From Coriobacteriia bacterium (GTDB lineage Bacteria > Actinomycetota > Coriobacteriia > Coriobacteriales > QAMH01): a stretch of DNA of 64,000 nucleotides. Where the stretch lies: assembly GCA_003149935.1 (NCBI GenBank), contig QAMH01000008.1, positions 247,269 through 311,268 on the forward strand, given 5' to 3'. Of the stretch, positions 60,727 through 64,000 are shown in pieces; within the stretch, counting starts at the first letter, position 1, and the number at the start of each line of letters is the position of its first letter. A program made the position numbers and the translations under genes. The notes under the pieces are model-generated. The model worked only from the letters and a program-made list of their open reading frames with translations, was not told the origin of the DNA and ran no database searches.

Positions 60727-61146
60727 ATGAACAAGCCTCTCGTTTTCACTCTCGGAGCCGCCGTAGGAGCTGTTGCAGCCCTGCTCCTTTCGCCTAACTC
60801 TGGCGAGCGCAACCGTGAGATCGTTGCAGACAAGGTCGACTATTACACCGCTCATGGCGAGCAGGTTTTTCAGCAGACGGCCGATACCGTCCGCAACAAG
60901 GTCCGTGGCGTCGCAGATGTCGCCACCAACGCCGATGCAGATGACATCCGCGAGAAGATTAACGAGGCCCGCGATCGCATTGCCGAGCAGATCACGCGCA
61001 ATAGCTCCGTGCCGCAAGACGTTGCCGCCGATGTCTCCGATGTCGCCGCAGATGCGGCAGAGAGCGTTTCCGAGGCCGCAGATACTGCCGCGGATGCAGC
61101 AGAGGGTGCTGCCAAGGCCGCTGCGGACGCTGTCAAAAGCAAGTAA
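60727..61146 (+). CDS. YtxH-like membrane-anchored stress protein
   Basis: A 139-residue protein. One N-terminal hydrophobic segment (FTLGAAVGAVAALLLSPNSGERNRE) matches the YtxH family. The rest is an Ala/Asp/Val-rich helix with 11-residue-like repeats (DVAADVSDVAADAAES, ADTAADAAEGAAKAAAD), similar to LEA-type stress proteins. The ATG at 60727 fits the membrane segment; upstream starts add unlikely residues. It precedes a PRC-barrel gene by 26 bp. Confidence 0.75.
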   Translation: MNKPLVFTLGAAVGAVAALLLSPNSGERNREIVADKVDYYTAHGEQVFQQTADTVRNKVRGVADVATNADADDIREKINEARDRIAEQITRNSSVPQDVAADVSDVAADAAESVSEAADTAADAAEGAAKAAADAVKSK

Positions 61147-61172
61147 CGCTTCCGGCGTAACGCCAATCGCAT

Positions 61173-61997
61173 ATGCCTTCAACTGACGATGCCCATAAGC
61201 TGCACGTCTACGTGCGCAATTCCAAAGGCGAGCTAAAGCGCTTCGGTCGTGTGCGCGCCACCGTCTTTCATCCGAACGAGCCCCGCGTTGTGGGGCTCGT
61301 CATCAAACGCCCCGATGCGCTGCTCATGGTCAAGCGCAAGGAGCGCTTCGCCGCCATCGATCGCATCGAGCCCGTCGAAGGCGGCATCAGCGTTGTCGAT
61401 GCCGCGGATTCCTGGGATACCGAGGCGTGCAAGCGCTTGGGTGTCGATTACGATGCGTGCATCATCTGGGAGTACATGCCCGTGCGCACGGAGTCCGGCC
61501 AGGAGATTGGCCTCGTGAGCAACGTGGTATACAGCGGCGACGATTACACGATTGAACACATCGACATATCGGCGAATTCGGCAGATCGTGTGCTGCTGGG
61601 AAGCTCGCTCATCCCTCACGAGCAGATCGTCGGGTATCGCGATGGCGCCATCATCGTCAAGGATACCGAGGCAGATGTCGAGGAGACGGGCGGAGCGGCA
61701 GCGGCGGCAGGTGTCGCCTGGGCCAAGACCAAGCATGCTGCATCGCAGGGCACGAAGAAAGCCGGCGAGGCCATCAACGAGGGCGCGTACAAAGCCGGCG
61801 AGGTGATTGGTGCCGTGCGCGACAAGGCGAGCAAGGCCGCCGAGGAGCATGAGGCCAAAAAGCGTGAGGCCCAGGAGCGTGGGGAGTACGTTGGCGTCGA
61901 CAAGGCGGCAAACCTTCTTGGCAAGCAACTTGGCCGCGCATCGGGCATGTTCAAGAGCTTCAAGGAGGAGTTCGACAAGGCCTCCCACGACGACTAA
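61173..61997 (+). CDS. PRC-barrel domain protein with helical tail
   Basis: A 274-residue protein. Two beta-barrel segments are seen (residues 20-85, FGRVRATVFHPNEPRVVGLVIK; and 95-165, VRTESGQEIGLVSNVVYSGDDYTIEHIDIS), fitting PRC-barrel folds. The rest is a charged helix rich in Ala, Lys and Glu (KAGEAINEGAYKAGEVIGAVRDKASKAAEEHEAKKREAQERG). Role unknown; pairing with the YtxH-like gene suggests an envelope or stress function. Confidence 0.72.
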   Translation: MPSTDDAHKLHVYVRNSKGELKRFGRVRATVFHPNEPRVVGLVIKRPDALLMVKRKERFAAIDRIEPVEGGISVVDAADSWDTEACKRLGVDYDACIIWEYMPVRTESGQEIGLVSNVVYSGDDYTIEHIDISANSADRVLLGSSLIPHEQIVGYRDGAIIVKDTEADVEETGGAAAAAGVAWAKTKHAASQGTKKAGEAINEGAYKAGEVIGAVRDKASKAAEEHEAKKREAQERGEYVGVDKAANLLGKQLGRASGMFKSFKEEFDKASHDD

Positions 61998-62006
61998 GGG
62001 GCTGCC

Positions 62007-63920
62007 ATGGCACGACGCAGAGCATACAGAAACCATGGTGCATCGCGCAGGTCGGGCGTAGGTCCCATCGGCACTATCGATATCCTTGCCCGTGGGTACG
62101 CGTTTTGCGATACCGACGAGGGCAGCTTCTTCATCCCCAAATCCGGGCTCGGAGGCGCCATGCCCGGCGACAAGGTCGAAGTGCGCGTGAGCTCGCGTGA
62201 CGTGCCGCATGGCGCAAAGCGTACGGCCCGGGTGGTGCGCGTGGTGAGCCGCGCGACCGAATACCTCATCGGCACGCTCGAGATCAACGACCCGCTCGCC
62301 GTGGTCGTCGCCCAAGACCCGCGTGTGCGCCACGATCTCTTTATCACGGACGGTCGTCTGGAGGGTGCCCAGGACGGGGACGTCGTGCTCGCGCGCATCA
62401 CGAGCTATCCCGATCGTCATCAGCCCATGCAAGGCTACATCGTCGAAGTGCTCGGCGCGGCGGATGCTCCGGGCATGGACGTCGACATCATCATCCATAA
62501 CCTTGACTTGCCCACGAAGTTTAGCCCCCAGGCGCTCGAGCAAGCCGAGTCGATCGAAGTCGACGTGGAGGCAGCCCTTGCCGAGCACGGCAGGCATGAC
62601 CTGCGCATGCGTGACATCTTCACCATCGATCCGGCAGATGCCAAGGACTTCGACGATGCGATCTCGCTCGACGAGGTCGATGGCATGCTGCGCCTTGGCG
62701 TGCACATCGCCGATGTCTCGCATTATGTGGATTGGGACGATCATATCGACATATGTGCACGCGACCGTGCGACGAGCGTCTACCTGGTCGATCGCGTGCT
62801 TCCCATGCTGCCCGAGAAACTCAGCAACGACGTGTGCTCGCTCAGGCCGGGTACCGATCGCCTGACCATGACCTGCGACATGTACCTTGACCAGGCAGGT
62901 ACGGTCAAACGATACGAGATTTACCCGAGCGTCATCTGCAGCAAGCGGCGCTTTAACTATGACGAGGTGCAGGAAATTCTCGATGGCCTGCGTGATGACC
63001 CCTACGCTCCCAAACTCAAACGTTTCGATGCGCTTGCAAAGCAGCTGCTTGCCCTGCGCATCGAGCGCGGGGCCATCGACTTCGAGACGGTCGAAGCCAA
63101 GCCAAAGCTTGACGAGCGCGGCATGGTGACGCATGTCGAGTTGCGTCACAAGACCGAGGCGACCTCGATGATCGAGGAAGCGATGATTCTCGCCAACGAG
63201 ACCGTTGCGCGTCATGCGCACAGCAACCACATCCCCTTCGTGTATCGCGTGCACGAGCCACCGAAGGCAGCGGCGCTCGAGTCGCTGCTCATCCCGCTGC
63301 GCGAGCTCGGTTACAACGTCTCGGAGTTGGCCACGGGCAATCCCATGGCCTTCCAGGATGTGCTCGACGAGGCGCGCGGCACGCGCGAGGAGCCGCTCGT
63401 GAATCACCTTGTGCTTCGTGCGATGGAGCGAGCTTTCTACAGCACCGAGCCCATCGGTCACTTTGGCCTTGCTTCCACGTTCTACTGTCATTTTACGAGT
63501 CCCATCAGGCGCTATCCCGACCTCATGGTGCATCGTTTGCTCAAGGACCCGCATGCCATGGAGACCCACCTGCAGTGGCTTGCAAAGCATTCCTCGAAGA
63601 TGGAGCGCATCGCCGAACAAGCCGAGCGCGATAGCGTCGAGCTCAAGCTCTGCGAGTATCTTGCCGAGCATGTCGGCGAGGTCTTCACGGGAACGATCTC
63701 GGGCGTTGTGCCACGCGGCCTGCACGTGCGTCTCGAAAACACGCTCGAGGGCTTCGTGCGCTTCGATTATCTGCATGGTGAATACCACGAGTTTGACCCG
63801 CTCACGCAGACGCTCGTTGGCGAGGAGACGGGGCGCACCTATCGTATCGGCCAGCAATTGCGCGTGCGCGTCGAGGAAGTCGACCCGCGTGAGCGCAGCG
63901 TGTCGTTCTCGATTGCGTGA
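62007..63920 (+). CDS. RNase II/R-family 3'-5' exoribonuclease
   Basis: A 637-residue protein. A cold-shock-type domain (GTIDILARGYAFCDTDEGSFFIP) precedes the RNB catalytic domain with FTIDPADAKDFDDAISL (metal-binding Asp cluster), LGVHIADVSHYV and FTSPIRRYPDLMVHRLL. A C-terminal S1 domain (GEVFTGTISGVVPRGLHVRLENTLEGFVRF) ends the protein. It is shorter than E. coli RNase R, lacking part of the N-terminal helical region and the basic tail. It degrades structured RNA. It starts nine bases after the PRC-barrel gene. smpB, often the next gene, would be outside the window. Confidence 0.92.
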   Translation: MARRRAYRNHGASRRSGVGPIGTIDILARGYAFCDTDEGSFFIPKSGLGGAMPGDKVEVRVSSRDVPHGAKRTARVVRVVSRATEYLIGTLEINDPLAVVVAQDPRVRHDLFITDGRLEGAQDGDVVLARITSYPDRHQPMQGYIVEVLGAADAPGMDVDIIIHNLDLPTKFSPQALEQAESIEVDVEAALAEHGRHDLRMRDIFTIDPADAKDFDDAISLDEVDGMLRLGVHIADVSHYVDWDDHIDICARDRATSVYLVDRVLPMLPEKLSNDVCSLRPGTDRLTMTCDMYLDQAGTVKRYEIYPSVICSKRRFNYDEVQEILDGLRDDPYAPKLKRFDALAKQLLALRIERGAIDFETVEAKPKLDERGMVTHVELRHKTEATSMIEEAMILANETVARHAHSNHIPFVYRVHEPPKAAALESLLIPLRELGYNVSELATGNPMAFQDVLDEARGTREEPLVNHLVLRAMERAFYSTEPIGHFGLASTFYCHFTSPIRRYPDLMVHRLLKDPHAMETHLQWLAKHSSKMERIAEQAERDSVELKLCEYLAEHVGEVFTGTISGVVPRGLHVRLENTLEGFVRFDYLHGEYHEFDPLTQTLVGEETGRTYRIGQQLRVRVEEVDPRERSVSFSIA

Positions 63921-63962
63921 ACGACTGCGACGTGTGAAGGGGGCGGGGGTGACAGCGGGGAC

Positions 63963-64000
63963 GGGGGTTCTGTCACGTCCATGGACGTGACAGAACCCCC
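63963..64000. repeat. 38-bp perfect palindrome at the right edge
   Basis: The arms GGGGGTTCTGTCACGTCCA and its reverse complement meet at 63981/63982. It may extend past the window. It is preceded by G-rich bases (63940-63962) and begins 42 bp after the exoribonuclease stop; it could stop transcription. It is not the same family as 17519-17590. Confidence 0.9.

Noticed and set aside
61233..63857. An 874-codon open frame on the minus strand opposite the PRC-barrel and exoribonuclease genes
   Set aside because: Same reason: both plus-strand proteins have full catalytic or domain motifs and the antisense product does not.

Overview
The window is a high-GC bacterial chromosome segment. Its gene content fits a Coriobacteriia actinobacterium, most likely Eggerthellales or a relative. 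The indicators are a single accDA fusion, an acpP-fabK-fabD-fabG-fabF-fabZ-accDA operon with a divergent fabH, an archaeal-looking topoisomerase IA, and helix-turn-helix/Ser-Thr kinase pairs. This placement is an inference from gene families; no rRNA or tRNA gene was recognised to confirm it.

Layout. 0-1.4 kb: the end of a REP-associated tyrosine transposase (RAYT) running off the left edge, and comFC. 1.4-12.96 kb: topA, tmk, holB, ricT (PSP1), pncB, a DegV protein, a 6PGDH-like protein and rlmKL. 13-18.5 kb: a possible structured RNA, a lone substrate-binding lipoprotein, hpf, serC, a cell-wall hydrolase and a TSUP permease. 18.5-27.3 kb: ilvBN inside a repeat field, an acyl-CoA synthetase with an XRE-cupin regulator, two poorly known genes and serA. 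27.3-35 kb: an accessory island with a radical SAM protein, two divergent toxin-antitoxin operons, a Nudix enzyme, a DUF4238 protein, a HindVP-like restriction-modification pair and a HEPN/MNT toxin-antitoxin pair. 35-43.5 kb: fatty acid synthesis. 43.5-50.6 kb: a DUF4190 protein, an HTH/kinase pair, a DUF3810 protein and pntAB. 50.7-64 kb: leuA, dnaB, purA-purD-nudix-purE, a secreted double-psi barrel protein, a flavodiiron-rubredoxin protein, YtxH and PRC-barrel proteins and an RNase II/R.

The most striking property is the load of palindromic repeats of at least five families. The family next to the RAYT gene has seven 31-bp units at five loci. Two of those loci lie inside essential-looking genes (comFC and rlmKL), in frame, adding the peptide ETHWTGTSVS to both proteins. 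That is the behaviour described for Rickettsia palindromic elements. A second family (TCATTTCGAGCG type) also enters comFC in frame, and a third (GGGGACAGACCCC type) adds KGTDP peptides to the TSUP permease. Perfect palindromes of 72-88 bp sit at 12.24, 17.52 and 40.60 kb. Two intergenic regions hold six-copy arrays of inverted and direct units with about 41-bp spacing (23.8-24.03 and 27.34-27.52 kb) that I could not assign to any known element.

A second notable point is the restriction-modification locus. The HindVP family is known to cut GRCGYC, and the methyltransferase gene has a good sigma-70-like promoter whose -35 box overlaps one of two GACGTC palindromes, which suggests feedback by methylation of its own sites. 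Metabolically the window joins serine (serA, serC), branched-chain amino acid (ilvBN, leuA), purine, NAD(P) (pncB, pntAB) and type II fatty acid synthesis.
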